From NCBI RefSeq assembly GCF_009806575.1, contig NZ_CP047095.1, positions 1,678,001 through 1,742,000 of the forward strand: a DNA stretch of 64,000 nucleotides, written 5' to 3'. The stretch comes from Rossellomorea marisflavi. Lineage in GTDB: Bacteria; Bacillota; Bacilli; Bacillales; Bacillaceae_B. Shown one piece after another: positions 34,857-44,750 of this stretch (within the stretch, counting starts at the first letter, position 1; each line of letters begins with the position of its first letter). The translations under genes were made by a program, and so were the position numbers. The notes under the pieces were generated by a model. It saw only the letters and a list, made by a program, of their open reading frames with translations, was not told the origin of the DNA and searched no databases.

Positions 34857-35021
34857 GGTGCGCATGAATGGAGGAACTAGTGGAGGTTGCCAGTAGGGAA
34901 TATAACATTTTATTTGACTGGAAAATGGGCAAAAGAATAGATGTAAATCATTGAACATTTAATGTTTTTAGATTATTATCTAAATAGATGGATGTCTAAT
35001 TAGTGAAGGGAGTGAATCTAC

Positions 35022-35609
35022 TTGCAACTGAATAAGCAGGTCGAGTTTCATAAGACGCTGGGCGATCCCACGAGACTCAAAATCATCTATCTCTTATCAG
35101 AGGGGCCGCTTCATGTTGGGGCGGTGGCCGGAAAACTCGGTTTGACGGCGCCGACCATTTCACATCATTTATCACGACTGAAGGATTGTAACCTCGTGTA
35201 TTCGAGAAGGGAAAAGAATACGGTCTATTACCATCTTAATATCAAGGTCCTGTTGCATCACGGGAAGGTGTTACAGCAGTTTGCAGAGGGAACAAAGGGG
35301 GAGGAACGGAATATGGATCAACGGGTAAAGGAGAAACAAAAGGTATTGAACGCCTTCATCGGGAAGGATGGGAAGGTCAGCCAGCTTCCGGCACAGCAAA
35401 AGAAACGATTGTATCTTCTGGAGCATTTTGTGGAAGCCCTGGAGGTTGGCAGGAAATACGAAGAAAAGGAAATCAATGAATACATCAAACGTTTCCATGA
35501 TGACTATGCGACAGTGAGAAGGGAGTTCATCATCCATCAGTTCATGTTCAGGGAAAACAGCATATATGAACGGAACCCAAAGGAAATGTGGGCAAGTGTC
35601 AAACAGTAG
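35022..35609 (+). CDS. ArsR family regulator with DUF2087 domain
   Basis: A 195-residue protein. Residues 1-85 are an ArsR-type winged helix (LGDPTRLKIIYLLSEGPLHV, with recognition helix TAPTISHHLSRLKDCNLV and beta-wing SRREKNTVYYHL). Residues about 100-190 match DUF2087 (KVLNAFIGKDGKVSQLPAQQKKRLYLLEH and EKEINEYIKRFHDDYATVRREFI). No classical metal-binding Cys motif appears in the recognition helix, so the effector is unknown. Start TTG, set by GAAGGGAG upstream. Monocistronic; targets unknown. Confidence 0.88.
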   Translation: MQLNKQVEFHKTLGDPTRLKIIYLLSEGPLHVGAVAGKLGLTAPTISHHLSRLKDCNLVYSRREKNTVYYHLNIKVLLHHGKVLQQFAEGTKGEERNMDQRVKEKQKVLNAFIGKDGKVSQLPAQQKKRLYLLEHFVEALEVGRKYEEKEINEYIKRFHDDYATVRREFIIHQFMFRENSIYERNPKEMWASVKQ

Positions 35610-35619
35610 GAAAACAGCA

Positions 35620-35652
35620 CAAAAGCCAAGAACGTAGGTTCTTGGCTTTTGT
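35620..35652. terminator. Bidirectional terminator between the arsR-type gene and mtnA
   Basis: Stem CAAAAGCCAAGAAC / GTTCTTGGCTTTTG between convergent genes. Confidence 0.85.
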
Positions 35653-35662
35653 CATGCCTTTA

Positions 35663-36706
35663 CTACAGTGTGTCGGCAATGCTCTGTTTGAAGTCGGGAT
35701 AAAGGATTCCATTTTCGGTGATGATGGCTGAAATCAGTTCATGGGGCGTCACATCGAAAGCAGGATTGAAGACGGGAACGCCTTCAGGAGCGATGACGCT
35801 CTCGCCTAATGTAGTCACTTCAATTGATGACCGCTCCTCGATCTCGACGTCATCTCCAGTGTCGATCGTCAGGTCAAACGTCGAAGAAGGGGCCGCAACA
35901 TAGAAAGGGATCCCAAAATGTTTGCACAGGATGGCTAACGATGAGGTACCGATTTTATTGGCCGTGTCCCCGTTTGCAGCAACGCGGTCTGCTCCGACGA
36001 TGACCGCTTCGATGCCTTTTGTCTTCATCGTATGGGCAGCCATATTATCCGTAATGAGCGTGACATCGACGCCTGATTGCTGGAGCTCCCACGCCGTGAG
36101 CCTGGCTCCTTGGAGGACTGGTCTGGTTTCGCAGGCGAATACCTGGAAATTCCGGTCTTTTTCACGTCCGAGATGGAACGGCGCCAGGGCGGTTCCATAT
36201 TTGCTTGTAGCAATGGATCCCGCATTGCAGATGGTCATTACTTTCGTGGTGCCCTGAAGGAGTTCAAGTCCATTCTCTCCGATCCTCCGGCACATATCCT
36301 CATCCTCCGCGTGAATCTGTATGGCCGTATGAAGAAGGTCGGTCTTGGCTTCATTGACCGTGGCAGCCTGATGCAGTTCCCGTTCGAGGCGCTCGAGAGC
36401 CCATGAAAGGTTCACCGCTGTTGGGCGGGAGGAAAGAAGATAGGCCTTATCCTTCCTGAACAATGCCTTGAACTCATCAAGTGAATCCGTTTCATAACCG
36501 CCTGCAGCCTGGGCGAGCCCGTATGCCGCCGTGATCCCTATGGCAGGCGCTCCCCTCACTTTCAAGGTAATGATGGCATCGTAGTAATCCTTTATGGTTG
36601 AGAGATGGACATACTCCACTGCTCCAGGGAGTTTTTGCTGGTCCAGAATGATCAGGTGGTCTTCATGCCACTCCAATGAAGTAGGTATGGTAAGTTGTGG
36701 TGTCAT
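35663..36706 (-). CDS. mtnA: S-methyl-5-thioribose-1-phosphate isomerase
   Basis: A 347-residue enzyme of the eIF2B-like isomerase family. It converts 5-methylthioribose-1-phosphate to methylthioribulose-1-phosphate in methionine salvage. Characteristic segments are [17 protein letters not shown], the catalytic Cys region [20 protein letters not shown], catalytic Asp in [18 protein letters not shown] and [18 protein letters not shown] at the C-terminus. It lies 18 bases after mtnK in one transcript controlled by a SAM-I riboswitch. Confidence 0.96.
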   Translation of the reverse strand: MTPQLTIPTSLEWHEDHLIILDQQKLPGAVEYVHLSTIKDYYDAIITLKVRGAPAIGITAAYGLAQAAGGYETDSLDEFKALFRKDKAYLLSSRPTAVNLSWALERLERELHQAATVNEAKTDLLHTAIQIHAEDEDMCRRIGENGLELLQGTTKVMTICNAGSIATSKYGTALAPFHLGREKDRNFQVFACETRPVLQGARLTAWELQQSGVDVTLITDNMAAHTMKTKGIEAVIVGADRVAANGDTANKIGTSSLAILCKHFGIPFYVAAPSSTFDLTIDTGDDVEIEERSSIEVTTLGESVIAPEGVPVFNPAFDVTPHELISAIITENGILYPDFKQSIADTL

Positions 36707-36724
36707 GGCTATCAGAAAGCTCCT

Positions 36725-37903
36725 TTAAATGAGTTTATCGAGTAGATCCTGTATGGTACGGATGCGTTGGCGCTCCAAAATGCATTCCCTTCCGAGGGCA
36801 AGGCATCTCTTTTTATACAAGACCCGTTTTCCTTCGTCCTGGACCGAGTCAAGATCCTCCACGTGAGCGAGGCCGATCGTTCTCCGGATCAGCTCGCAAC
36901 CGAGGAAACCGATCGCATCTGTAAAGCTTTTTTCAAGCACGTACTCAAGGTATCCGTCAATTTTGGTGTAAGCATCTTCACTTTGATCCCAAAAATGTGA
37001 AAAGGTTGATTCGAATACCTTCCAAGTGGTTTCAATATGAAGTAAGATTTCATTCTTCTTCGACGTTTCTTCCCTGACGATCGCCTGGAAGATGAGATTT
37101 GCCAGGAACTGTCCGATATCGAAACCGATGGGACCGTAAAAGGCAAATTCCGGGTCGATGACCTTGGTTTCCTGTGCGCTTGCAAAAATACTCCCGGTAT
37201 GAAGGTCACCGTGGAGAAGGGCTTCCCCTTCGGTCAAAAAGGATCTTTTCAGTTTTGCGACTTCCAGTTTCAGGGCCAGGTCATCCCAAAGATTCCGGAC
37301 CTCTTCTTCAAGGGCCTCTTCAAATTCGTTCGTTTCACTATTGAAGAACGGATCGGTGAAGACAAGGTCCTCTGTGATCTTGCACAATTCAGGATTTGAG
37401 AACTCCTTTACATATCCTTTCTTCTTGAAAGGATGGAGTGCGTAGTCAGATGTGAAGAAAAGCGTCGCTCCTAGAAATTTCCCGATGTCCTTCGAAAGGG
37501 CAGGATAGATTTCCCCTTTGTTGAGTCCTTTCCTGGCGATTTCGAGATGGCTCAAGTCTTCCATGACCGTGATCGCAAGCTCTTCATCGGAATGATAGAC
37601 TTCAGGGACAAGGCGCTCTGCCAGTGAACGCTGGAGTTTCAGTGCCTGGGCTTCGATCCTCGCCCGGTCAAGTGTCAACGGCCAGCTTTCGCCTACGACT
37701 TTTGCGTAAGGAAGGGCCTGTTTGATGATGATGCTCTTACCTGTTTCGCTGCTAACGATGCGGAAGACGTAATTGAGATTACCGTCTCCGATCTCTTCAC
37801 AGGTCAATAGTTCAGATGGGTCAAACAGGGAAAGATCTTTGGCCAGTCCTATAGCCGATTCGATTGTCAGGGAACGATAGTTTTTCAATTGGGTGATTGC
37901 CAT
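36725..37903 (-). CDS. mtnK: 5-methylthioribose kinase
   Basis: A 392-residue kinase of the aminoglycoside-phosphotransferase fold that phosphorylates 5-methylthioribose, feeding MtnA. Visible features are ELLTCEEIGDGNLNYVFRIV (glycine-rich loop), the ATP-binding Lys in IIIKQALPY, the catalytic LLHGDLHTGSIFAS with HGD, and VIDPEFAFYGPIGFD with the metal-binding Asp-Pro-Glu. First gene of mtnKA. ATG follows AAGGAGG. The leader carries a SAM-I riboswitch. Confidence 0.96.
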   Translation of the reverse strand: MAITQLKNYRSLTIESAIGLAKDLSLFDPSELLTCEEIGDGNLNYVFRIVSSETGKSIIIKQALPYAKVVGESWPLTLDRARIEAQALKLQRSLAERLVPEVYHSDEELAITVMEDLSHLEIARKGLNKGEIYPALSKDIGKFLGATLFFTSDYALHPFKKKGYVKEFSNPELCKITEDLVFTDPFFNSETNEFEEALEEEVRNLWDDLALKLEVAKLKRSFLTEGEALLHGDLHTGSIFASAQETKVIDPEFAFYGPIGFDIGQFLANLIFQAIVREETSKKNEILLHIETTWKVFESTFSHFWDQSEDAYTKIDGYLEYVLEKSFTDAIGFLGCELIRRTIGLAHVEDLDSVQDEGKRVLYKKRCLALGRECILERQRIRTIQDLLDKLI

Positions 37904-37954
37904 GGGGGATGTCCTCCTTGAAATGGTTTAACAGGAGGCTTTTCAGGTGGAATG

Positions 37955-38150
37955 AGAAAAGCCTCTTCCTGTGTGAAAGAGGCTTGAAGAATACTTCGTC
38001 GCCTCTTATCTCTCAGAATGGAATCATTCTGTTGGAATTAGCACCGTGCCCTGGTCAGGCGCATCGATCTGCGCCCCGTCTTTCAACGGTATTACGGTCG
38101 GTTGCTGGGCTTCATAGGGCCAAATCCCTCAGCCAGCTCTTGATAAGAGT
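37955..38150 (-). ncRNA. SAM-I riboswitch (S-box) of mtnKA
   Basis: Read leftward, the leader has the S-box core elements: CTTATCAAGAGCTGGCTGAG, GGCCCTATGAAGCCC, AGCAACC and ACGGTGCTAATTCC, closed by GAGATAAGAG. The aptamer spans about 38002-38150. A terminator stem AAGCCTCTT / AAGAGGCTT (37955-37986) precedes mtnK. High S-adenosylmethionine is expected to stop transcription. The 356-base gap between mtnK and mtnU holds only this element. Confidence 0.95.
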
Positions 38151-38259
38151 TGCATATTTAATTTGTTCTGAAAATTACCATTTGATTGACATCATACCAC
38201 CTAGCGTTTTTTAGTGTCAATCCTTTTTTGAAAAGATATCCTGATCGATTTTCGCCTCA

Positions 38260-39041
38260 TCAACGGTAAAAGTCCGGGAGACGGTCGTCGAATATCGGGA
38301 TTTGCTTCCTTACTTCATCGACCGTATCAAGGTTGACGACGGCTGTCACGAGTTCTTCTTGGAGTGACCCTTCTGCGAGGATTTCCCCCACGGGTCGATG
38401 ATCAATGAGGATCCCCCGAACGTATTGTCCGGATCAGAGCCTACGCGGTTGCATGCGGCAACATAGCATTGATTCTCAATGGCACGCGCACGGAGGAGGA
38501 CCTTCCAATGGTCGATCCTCTGTACCGGCCATTCTGCACTCACGAACAAGATCTTTGCCCCTGAGAGAACATGCTTACGCACCCATTCCGGGAAGCGGAT
38601 ATCATAACAGATGAGGCCTGCCATCTGCTCACCGGATAGGGTGAATAGGCCGTTATCTTTTCCCGGCAGGAGGTAGTGATGTTCATCCATCAATTTGAAC
38701 AGATGGAGCTTTGAATAGCCTTTGATGAAGGTCCCTTCGGAATCGATCACGATCAATCGATTATCGATTCCCGAATCCGTTTTATTTGCAACTGATCCTC
38801 CGATTACGTTTATCCGATACTGTTTTGCAAGACGTGAGAGGAAGGCGATCGTCTTCTCACTGTTCTCATCAGCTATTTCCTCTATCCTCTTAAGGTCATA
38901 GCCCGTTGTCCAAAGTTCGGGGAAGACAAGGATGTCGCATTGTTCCCTATCTGCTTTCACGAACCATTTCTCTGCTTCTGTGTAGTTGGTTTCAGGGTCT
39001 CCATACCGGATGTCCATTTGTGCGAGTCCGATCTTAGTCAT
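38260..39041 (-). pseudogene. mtnU: Carbon-nitrogen hydrolase (MtnU), single frameshift
   Basis: A nitrilase-superfamily enzyme linked to methionine salvage, about 260 residues when repaired. Catalytic residues are intact: Glu in VFPELWTTG, Lys in YSKLHLF and Cys in GLICYDIRFP. The open frame ends early after DPWGKSSQKG. Adding one G to the five-G run (plus-strand Cs at 38385-38389) restores DPWGEILAEGS and a normal end, DDRLPDFYR, stopping at 38260. Proposed role is omega-amidase on the 2-oxoacid transamination by-product. Divergent from mtnE. Either a sequencing undercall or a recent mutation. Confidence 0.85.
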
Positions 39042-39161
39042 ATGATCAGCACCTTTCGGAGGTAATTGTAAGATTTTACTTTACATTCGTTATTTTCCGT
39101 TATATCATTTGTAGCTAGAATTTGAAAGTGAAGAATATTTGAACATTCAGAAGGTGAAGAG

Positions 39162-40345
39162 ATGAAAACATTCCCATTTGCGGATCGCCTCGATTCGCTC
39201 CCAAAGCAATTTTTCGCTGAATTGACCTCCAACGTGCAACGGGTCATGAACGAAGGCCATGATGTCATAAACCTAGGGCAGGGTAACCCTGACAGGCCCA
39301 CGCCTGAACATATCGTGGAGAGTTTGAAGGCTGCGGCCGAAAACCCATTGAATCATCGCTATTCTCCTTTCAGGGGGATGGCCTCTTTCAAAGAGGCGGT
39401 AGCGCTTTTCTATAAAAGGGAATACGGGGTGGAACTGGATCCTGACAAAGAAGTAGCCATTCTCTTCGGGGGAAGGCGGGTCTCGTGGAGATCCCGCAGT
39501 GCCTGGTGAATCCGGGTGAATCCGTGCTGGTTCCGGACCCGGGGTATCCTGATTATCTATCCGGGGTGGCACTTGCAGAAGCGGAGATGAAGCTGATGCC
39601 GCTGCTTGAGGAAAATGATTTTCTCCCCGATTACAGCCGGTTGAGTGAAGCAGAACTCGACGGATCCAAGCTTATGTTCCTGAATTATCCGAATAACCCC
39701 ACGGGAGCAGTAGCCACGCCAGCCTTTTTTGAGGAAACGGTAAAATTGGCAAGTAGCCATGATATCTGTGTGGTACACGATTTTGCCTATGGGGCGATCG
39801 GCTTTGAAGGCAAGCGTCCCAATAGCTTCCTTGAAACAGATGGAGCTAAGGATGTCGGCATTGAAATCTATACTCTTTCCAAAACGTACAATATGGCGGG
39901 ATGGCGTGTAGGATTTGCCGTCGGGAACGAGAGTGTGATTGAAGCCATCAATCTCATGCAGGATCATATGTATGTAAGCCTCTTTGGTGCCATTCAGGAA
40001 GCAGCGGTGACGGCGCTCCTCGGACCGCAGGAATGCGTCCAGGAGCAGCTTGAAACCTATGAAAGCAGAAGGAATGCCCTCATCGGTGGATTGAGATCCA
40101 TCGGTTGGGATGTGGATGCACCGGCAGGCTCATTTTTCGCCTGGCTCAAAGTGCCGGCAGGCTTCACGTCGATGGAATTCTCGAACCTACTCCTTGAAAA
40201 GGCCCATGTAGCCGTGGCGCCTGGCATCGGCTTCGGGGATCACGGGGAAGGGTATGTCCGGGTAGGTCTCCTTACCAGTGAGGAAAGGCTTCAGGAAGCT
40301 GTGAAAAGGATTGAAAATTTACATTTGTTCGACAAAAGGGATTGA
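39162..40345 (+). pseudogene. mtnE: Methionine-salvage aminotransferase (MtnE), single frameshift
   Basis: A PLP fold-type I aminotransferase of about 394 residues when joined. It makes methionine from 2-keto-4-methylthiobutyrate, the last step of salvage. The first frame covers residues 1-104 and runs out of frame at LFGG; the second resumes at VEIPQCLVNPGESVLVPDPG. One extra G in the GGGGGAA run at 39468-39474 restores LFGGKAGLVEIPQC. The PLP lysine is in YTLSKTYNMAGWR and the C-terminal Arg in EGYVRVGLL. All other signatures are intact, so decay is not apparent. Confidence 0.88.
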
Positions 40346-40393
40346 CAGGAATCCCGATCGATGCAATAATCCTACTGGAAACCAAATGAATAG

Positions 40394-40543
40394 ATTCTTA
40401 TCAAGAGCAGGCGGAGGGACTGGCCCGATGAAGCCCGGCAACCGACTCATTACGAGCACGGTGCTAATTCTTGCAGCAGAAGCTGGGAGATAAGATAGAG
40501 TGATGGAATAAAAGCCTCTTCTTATCAGAAGGGGCTTTTTTTA
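40394..40543 (+). ncRNA. SAM-I riboswitch (S-box) of mtnWXBD
   Basis: S-box elements in order: TTCTTATCAAGAGCAGGCGG, AGGGACTGGCCCGATGAAGCC, GGCAACC, ACGGTGCTAATTC and GGGAGATAAGA (aptamer about 40394-40497). A terminator stem AAAAGCCTCTT / AAGGGGCTTTT with T-run (40510-40543) follows before mtnW. It lies between mtnE and mtnW, so the last four genes respond to SAM separately from mtnE. Confidence 0.95.
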
Positions 40544-40566
40544 TTGATGAAGGAGGTATGAAGAAC

Positions 40567-41769
40567 ATGAGCGAAGTGATTGCAACATATAGATTGCCTG
40601 GGCCGAAAGGGTCTTTCGAAAAAAAGGCGGAAGGCATAGCCCTTGGACTGACGGTGGGATCGTGGACCGATCTTCCTCAGCTTGAACAAGAACAGCTTTT
40701 GAAATACAAGGGAAGGGTCGTTTCCATCAACGAAGAAGCGGGTGAGGGGCTGGGAGAGATCTCGATAGCCTATCCAGGAAGGAATTATTCCAACGACATC
40801 CCTGCGATCTTGACCACGGTCTTCGGGAAACTGTCTCTGGATGGTCAAGTAAAGCTTATAAATCTCGAATTCAGTGACGATCTGAACCGTCACTACCCCG
40901 GACCACGGTACGGGATCGATGGGATCAGGGAGCTGACCGGCGTGAAGGATCGCCCGCTTCTCATGAGCATCTTCAAGGGAGTGATCGGGAGGGATCTTGC
41001 TTATCTGGAAGATCAGCTTCGTGCCCAAGCACTCGGAGGCGTGGACTTGGTGAAGGATGATGAAATCCTTTTTGATAACCCCCTGACACCGTTTGAAGAG
41101 CGTGTGAAAAACGGAAGGCGGATCCTCGATGAGGTACGGGACGAAACAGGTAAACGGACGCTCTATGCGGTAAATCTGACCGGACGGACGTCGGAGCTAC
41201 GGGATAAGGCAAGAAAAGCACGGGAACTAGGAGCGGATGCCCTGCTATTCAACGTATTTTCCTATTCTCTCGATGTCCTCCAGGAACTCAGGGAAGATGA
41301 TAACATCGGACTCCCCCTCATGGCACACCCTGCCTTTTCAGGTGCCGTTGCCCAGGCTCCCCATCACGGAGTCGCCTATTCCTTGTGGCTGGGGAAATTT
41401 TTGCGGATGACGGGGGCGGATTTTTCTCTGTTTCCTTCACCGTATGGAAGTGTGGCACTGGAGAAAGATCAAGTACTGGCCATCAGTAGAGAGCTTACGG
41501 ATGAGCCTTCCCCGTTCAAAAAGACATTCCCTGTCCCATCGGCAGGCATCCACCCAGGACTAGTACCACACCTTGTGGAAGATTTTGGTGAAGAGTGTGT
41601 GATCAATGCCGGCGGCGGGGTCCACGGACATCCCGGAGGCGCTGAAAGCGGAGGGCTCGCCTTCCGACAGGCAATTGACGCGGTGAAAGCGGGAATTCCC
41701 CTTGAAGAAGCCCATGGTGACGAACTGAGAGTCGCTCTAAGCTTGTGGAGCAAGGGAGGGAAGGGCTGA
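40567..41769 (+). CDS. mtnW: 2,3-diketo-5-methylthiopentyl-1-phosphate enolase (RuBisCO-like)
   Basis: A 400-residue RuBisCO-like protein catalysing enolisation in methionine salvage. Family features are [44 protein letters not shown] in place of the RuBisCO GGxDFxKDDE carbamylation motif, LMAHPAFSG, and the phosphate-binding [15 protein letters not shown] at 40567 is preferred because AGGAGG ends ten bases before it; the ATG at 40558 nearly touches that site. It overlaps mtnX by one base (TGATG). Confidence 0.96.
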   Translation: MSEVIATYRLPGPKGSFEKKAEGIALGLTVGSWTDLPQLEQEQLLKYKGRVVSINEEAGEGLGEISIAYPGRNYSNDIPAILTTVFGKLSLDGQVKLINLEFSDDLNRHYPGPRYGIDGIRELTGVKDRPLLMSIFKGVIGRDLAYLEDQLRAQALGGVDLVKDDEILFDNPLTPFEERVKNGRRILDEVRDETGKRTLYAVNLTGRTSELRDKARKARELGADALLFNVFSYSLDVLQELREDDNIGLPLMAHPAFSGAVAQAPHHGVAYSLWLGKFLRMTGADFSLFPSPYGSVALEKDQVLAISRELTDEPSPFKKTFPVPSAGIHPGLVPHLVEDFGEECVINAGGGVHGHPGGAESGGLAFRQAIDAVKAGIPLEEAHGDELRVALSLWSKGGKG

Positions 41770-42431
41770 TGACGGAGCGGATCATCCTGTGTGATTTTGA
41801 TGGAACGATCACGAAAACCGATAATATCATCTCCCTCATGAAGCAATTTGCACCTCCGGAATGGGAGGGGCTCAAAGATGCCATACTTGACCGGACGATG
41901 TCGATCGAGAGAGGGGTGGGGGAGATGTTCTCCCTCCTGCCTTCCCGACAAAAAGATGAGCTCGTGGACTACCTCTTGCATACGGCAACCATCAGAGAGG
42001 GATTCGGGGACTTTGTTCAATTTGCGAAAGAGGAAGGAATCCCCTTATATATCGTGAGTGGAGGGATCGATTTCTTTGTCCGCCCCCTCCTGGACGGATA
42101 TGGACCGTTTTCAGGAATCTACTGTAACGAAGCGGATTTCAGTGGTCCCTCCATTTCGATCAATTGGCCTTATCCTTGTGATGGGCAATGCGGAAACGGA
42201 GGATGTGGATGTTGCAAACCGTCCGTTCTCCGCTCCCTTTCCATACCGGAGGGGGCAGAAGTGATCGCCATAGGGGACTCTGTGACAGACCTTGAAATGG
42301 CGAAAGTGGCAGACAAGGTGCTTGCAAGGGACTATCTTGCCGACACGTGCAGTGAATTGGGAATTCCCCATACTCCATTCGACACATTCCATGAGTGCAT
42401 TAAAGTACTGAAGGAAGGGGTGAAGGCATGA
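41769..42431 (+). CDS. mtnX: 2-hydroxy-3-keto-5-methylthiopentenyl-1-phosphate phosphatase
   Basis: A 220-residue HAD-superfamily phosphatase acting after MtnW. Motif I is [12 protein letters not shown], the motif II region [10 protein letters not shown] and the motif III/IV region [14 protein letters not shown] cysteine cluster [18 protein letters not shown] sits in the cap region, as in family members. Starts in the TGATG overlap with mtnW and overlaps mtnB by ATGA. Confidence 0.95.
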   Translation: MTERIILCDFDGTITKTDNIISLMKQFAPPEWEGLKDAILDRTMSIERGVGEMFSLLPSRQKDELVDYLLHTATIREGFGDFVQFAKEEGIPLYIVSGGIDFFVRPLLDGYGPFSGIYCNEADFSGPSISINWPYPCDGQCGNGGCGCCKPSVLRSLSIPEGAEVIAIGDSVTDLEMAKVADKVLARDYLADTCSELGIPHTPFDTFHECIKVLKEGVKA

Positions 42432-43057
42432 GCTATCAAAGAGAATGGGAAGAGCTGTCTGCTATCAAGGGGGAACTGGGGGAGCGTGACTGGTTCATGG
42501 GCACTTCAGGGAACCTGGCCATCAAGGTTGGATCGGTCCTCGGTGCTTTCCTCGTGACCGCCAGCGGAAAAGATAAGAGGAAAAGGACGGCGGAGGATTT
42601 CCTTCTCGTTGACCTGGATGGGAATCCACTGGAGGAAACGGTTCTCAAGCCCTCGGCAGAAACCCTCCTCCACACGCATATTTTCAAAAGGTCACATGCA
42701 GTCTGTTCCCTTCATGTGCATACCGTAGCCAATAATGTGATCAGTGAGCTCTACGGGGATCAGGGGGAGATCACCTTCATAAATCAGGAATTGATCAAAG
42801 CGTTTGGGAAATGGGGGCAAGAGGATGAACTTATCCTTCCTATCATCCCGAATCATGCTGATATTCCAACCCTTGCGAGCGCCTTCTCCCATCATGTGAC
42901 AGAAGATGCAGGTGCCGTCCTGATCCGGAATCACGGAATCACGGTTTGGGGACGGAGCGGTTTCGAAGCGAAAAAGCTTCTCGAAGCATGTGAGTTCCTA
43001 TTTCAATATCAGCTGTCTCTCTTATCATTAAAATCCATTGTTCCACTTCAACTATAA
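42428..43057 (+). CDS. mtnB: Methylthioribulose-1-phosphate dehydratase
   Basis: A 209-residue class II aldolase-fold dehydratase using Zn2+. It acts between MtnA and MtnW. Zinc ligands are visible in [13 protein letters not shown] and at the His in [22 protein letters not shown] is the phosphate-binding part. The start overlaps the mtnX stop by ATGA, so translation is probably coupled. Confidence 0.95.
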   Translation: MSYQREWEELSAIKGELGERDWFMGTSGNLAIKVGSVLGAFLVTASGKDKRKRTAEDFLLVDLDGNPLEETVLKPSAETLLHTHIFKRSHAVCSLHVHTVANNVISELYGDQGEITFINQELIKAFGKWGQEDELILPIIPNHADIPTLASAFSHHVTEDAGAVLIRNHGITVWGRSGFEAKKLLEACEFLFQYQLSLLSLKSIVPLQL

Positions 43058-43071
43058 AAGGAGGAAAAATC

Positions 43072-43584
43072 ATGACGACGATCAAGGTACAAGGAAGCGG
43101 TAAAGTTATCGACAATCAAGAAGAGGTGATTCAGTATCTGAATGACCAGGGTGTCATTTATGAACACTGGGACATCGGGAAACTGAGTGGCGATCTCCAA
43201 GAAAAATTCGACCTTTCTGATGAAGAAAAAGATAGGATCCTCACGACGTTCAAGGGTGAAATTGAAGATATTTCAGCCAGACGCGGATATGAAGCGTGGG
43301 ATATCATTTCCTTATCAGACAGCACCCCGAACCTTGATGAGCTTTTGAAGAATTTCCAACAGGAACATCACCATACCGATGATGAGGTCCGATTCATCGT
43401 CAGTGGGCATGGAGTGTTCATCATCCAGGGAAGTGATAGTGATTTCTTTGAAGTCCACCTGAATCCAGGCGATCTGATTTCCGTTCCGGAAAACATCCGC
43501 CATTATTTCACACTGGCAGATGACAGGAAGGTAGTGGCCGTGAGAATCTTCGTTACGAAAGAAGGATGGGTTCCGATCTACTGA
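43072..43584 (+). CDS. mtnD: Acireductone dioxygenase
   Basis: A 170-residue cupin enzyme converting acireductone to 2-keto-4-methylthiobutyrate and formate when loaded with Fe2+. Metal ligands lie in EHHHTDDEVRFIVSG and the later His in NIRHYFTL. Last gene of mtnWXBD, with GGAGGAAAA upstream and a terminator after it. Its product is the MtnE substrate. Confidence 0.96.
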   Translation: MTTIKVQGSGKVIDNQEEVIQYLNDQGVIYEHWDIGKLSGDLQEKFDLSDEEKDRILTTFKGEIEDISARRGYEAWDIISLSDSTPNLDELLKNFQQEHHHTDDEVRFIVSGHGVFIIQGSDSDFFEVHLNPGDLISVPENIRHYFTLADDRKVVAVRIFVTKEGWVPIY

Positions 43585-43597
43585 TTGAAACCACCCG

Positions 43598-43634
43598 AAA
43601 AACCTGTTCCCTATCAAAAGGGGAACGGGTTTTT
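43598..43634 (+). terminator. Terminator after mtnD
   Basis: Stem AAACCTGTTCCC / GGGAACGGGTTT with a T-run. Confidence 0.8.
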
Positions 43635-43647
43635 ATATGGCAGCCGA

Positions 43648-43654
43648 TGTCGAA
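43648..43654 (+). promoter_or_regulatory. Possible Spo0A box upstream of spo0E
   Basis: TGTCGAA matches the Spo0A-box consensus at all seven positions and lies 110 bases before the spo0E start. A seven-base match is weak evidence alone, but the adjacent gene encodes a Spo0A phosphatase, so feedback is plausible. Confidence 0.3.
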
Positions 43655-43763
43655 ATTTCGTCTATAACTGATTGTTTTGTCTTGTTTTGCGGTTCTATTT
43701 ACTTTTCTAGTAAACCCTGAGATAATGCTCAAATAAAGCAAGCAATCAAAAGGGGTTAGATGG

Positions 43764-43988
43764 ATGAACCAAATGCTGAAACGAAAGTGGTTATTGTTGA
43801 AGATCAATCAAAAGCGTTCGGAAATGATCTCTCTTGGAGAAACGCACGGGCTTGGTGCCAAAGAGACCCTGGCCTGCAGTCAGGAACTCGACCGCCTCTT
43901 GAACGAGTATGATAAAGCTTCCCTGGACCGAAGCGAGGCCGAAATGGAATATTACAGTAGACATTTGCTCAAAAGACCCGCATCGTAA
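43764..43988 (+). CDS. spo0E: Spo0E-like aspartyl-phosphate phosphatase
   Basis: A 74-residue two-helix protein of the Spo0E family, which dephosphorylates Spo0A-P and holds back sporulation. The signature SQELDRLLNEYDK is in the second helix, preceded by the LLLKINQKRSEMISLGETHG helix and loop. The position downstream of the mtn genes agrees with B. subtilis spo0E. Together with kinE, the window encodes both an activating and a damping arm of the sporulation relay. Confidence 0.92.
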   Translation: MNQMLKRKWLLLKINQKRSEMISLGETHGLGAKETLACSQELDRLLNEYDKASLDRSEAEMEYYSRHLLKRPAS

Positions 43989-44057
43989 TCGACATCTGAG
44001 AAATCCTCTAGAAAAATTACTCCGTGAAATGATGCATCGCATCAACTACTACCTTGA

Positions 44058-44087
44058 AGGGACGCCCATAAACGGTGCGTCCTTTTT
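44058..44087 (+). terminator. Terminator after spo0E
   Basis: Stem GGACGC-CC paired with GG-TGCGTCC (one bulge), followed by five Ts. Confidence 0.7.
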
Positions 44088-44129
44088 CCGTTGGAATCCT
44101 AAGTTTTGGAAAAATCCACGTCAGTTCCT

Positions 44130-44158
44130 TTGACAAAAACCCCGTACATTTGTATAAT
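44130..44158 (+). promoter_or_regulatory. Consensus SigA promoter of mhqR-like gene
   Basis: TTGACA, 17 bases, TATAAT: a perfect match. A half-site CGAGATA follows at 44169-44175, reminiscent of one arm of the MhqR operator; the other arm is not convincing. Confidence 0.75.
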
Positions 44159-44193
44159 AGTTTGAAACCGAGATATTTAAAGGAATGAAAACT

Positions 44194-44634
44194 ATGAGTG
44201 AAACCAAGCAATCCCTGAAGCTATTCATCGTTCTATCAAGGGCCTTCAAAGCCATCAATGAGGAAATAAATAAACACATCCAGGAAAATGGACTGAATCC
44301 TACGGAATTTGCCGTCCTGGAACTCCTCTATCATAAAGGAGATCAGCCGCTTCAACAAATTGGCGGAAAGATCCTTCTTGCGTCCGGAAGCATCACATAT
44401 GTTGTGGACAAGCTTGAAAAAAAAGGTCTTCTCAACCGCGTAGCCTGCCCCAATGACCGCAGGGTCACATATGCCCAGATTTCGGAGGATGGCAGGGTGC
44501 TGATCGACCGGATCTTCCCTGATCATGAGAACAGGATTCATGAACTGATGTCCACGCTTACTCCCGATGAAAAAGAGGAAGCAATCGGACTCCTCAAGAA
44601 ATTGGGTCTGTCGATTAAAGATCTTTCCTACTGA
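44194..44634 (+). CDS. mhqR: MarR family regulator (MhqR-like)
   Basis: A 146-residue winged-helix MarR protein. The recognition region is ILLASGSITYVVDKLEKKGL and the wing RVACPNDRRVTYAQIS, framed by the dimerisation helices at both ends. B. subtilis MhqR (YkvE), at the same chromosomal place, represses quinone and catechol detoxification genes. Identity as MhqR rests on length and location. ATG at 44194 follows AAAGGA by nine bases; the ATG at 44185 touches it. Confidence 0.82.
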   Translation: MSETKQSLKLFIVLSRAFKAINEEINKHIQENGLNPTEFAVLELLYHKGDQPLQQIGGKILLASGSITYVVDKLEKKGLLNRVACPNDRRVTYAQISEDGRVLIDRIFPDHENRIHELMSTLTPDEKEEAIGLLKKLGLSIKDLSY

Positions 44635-44658
44635 AAGCCTGCAAAAGCAGGCTTTTTT
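44634..44658 (+). terminator. Terminator after mhqR-like gene
   Basis: Stem AAAGCCTGC / GCAGGCTTT, four-base loop, T-run. Confidence 0.85.
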
Positions 44659-44750
44659 GCATGGTAAAAGTCGAGGGAGAGAAGGAAATGGACATTCCTT
44701 GGCGAAATACTAGAGAGCCGTGAAAGATTCTATCAAAACTGGAGGTACCA

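Noticed and set aside
39162-40345. mtnE as two separate genes
   Set aside because: Both halves align to one aminotransferase with a one-base correction in a G-run; the second half lacks its own ribosome binding site.
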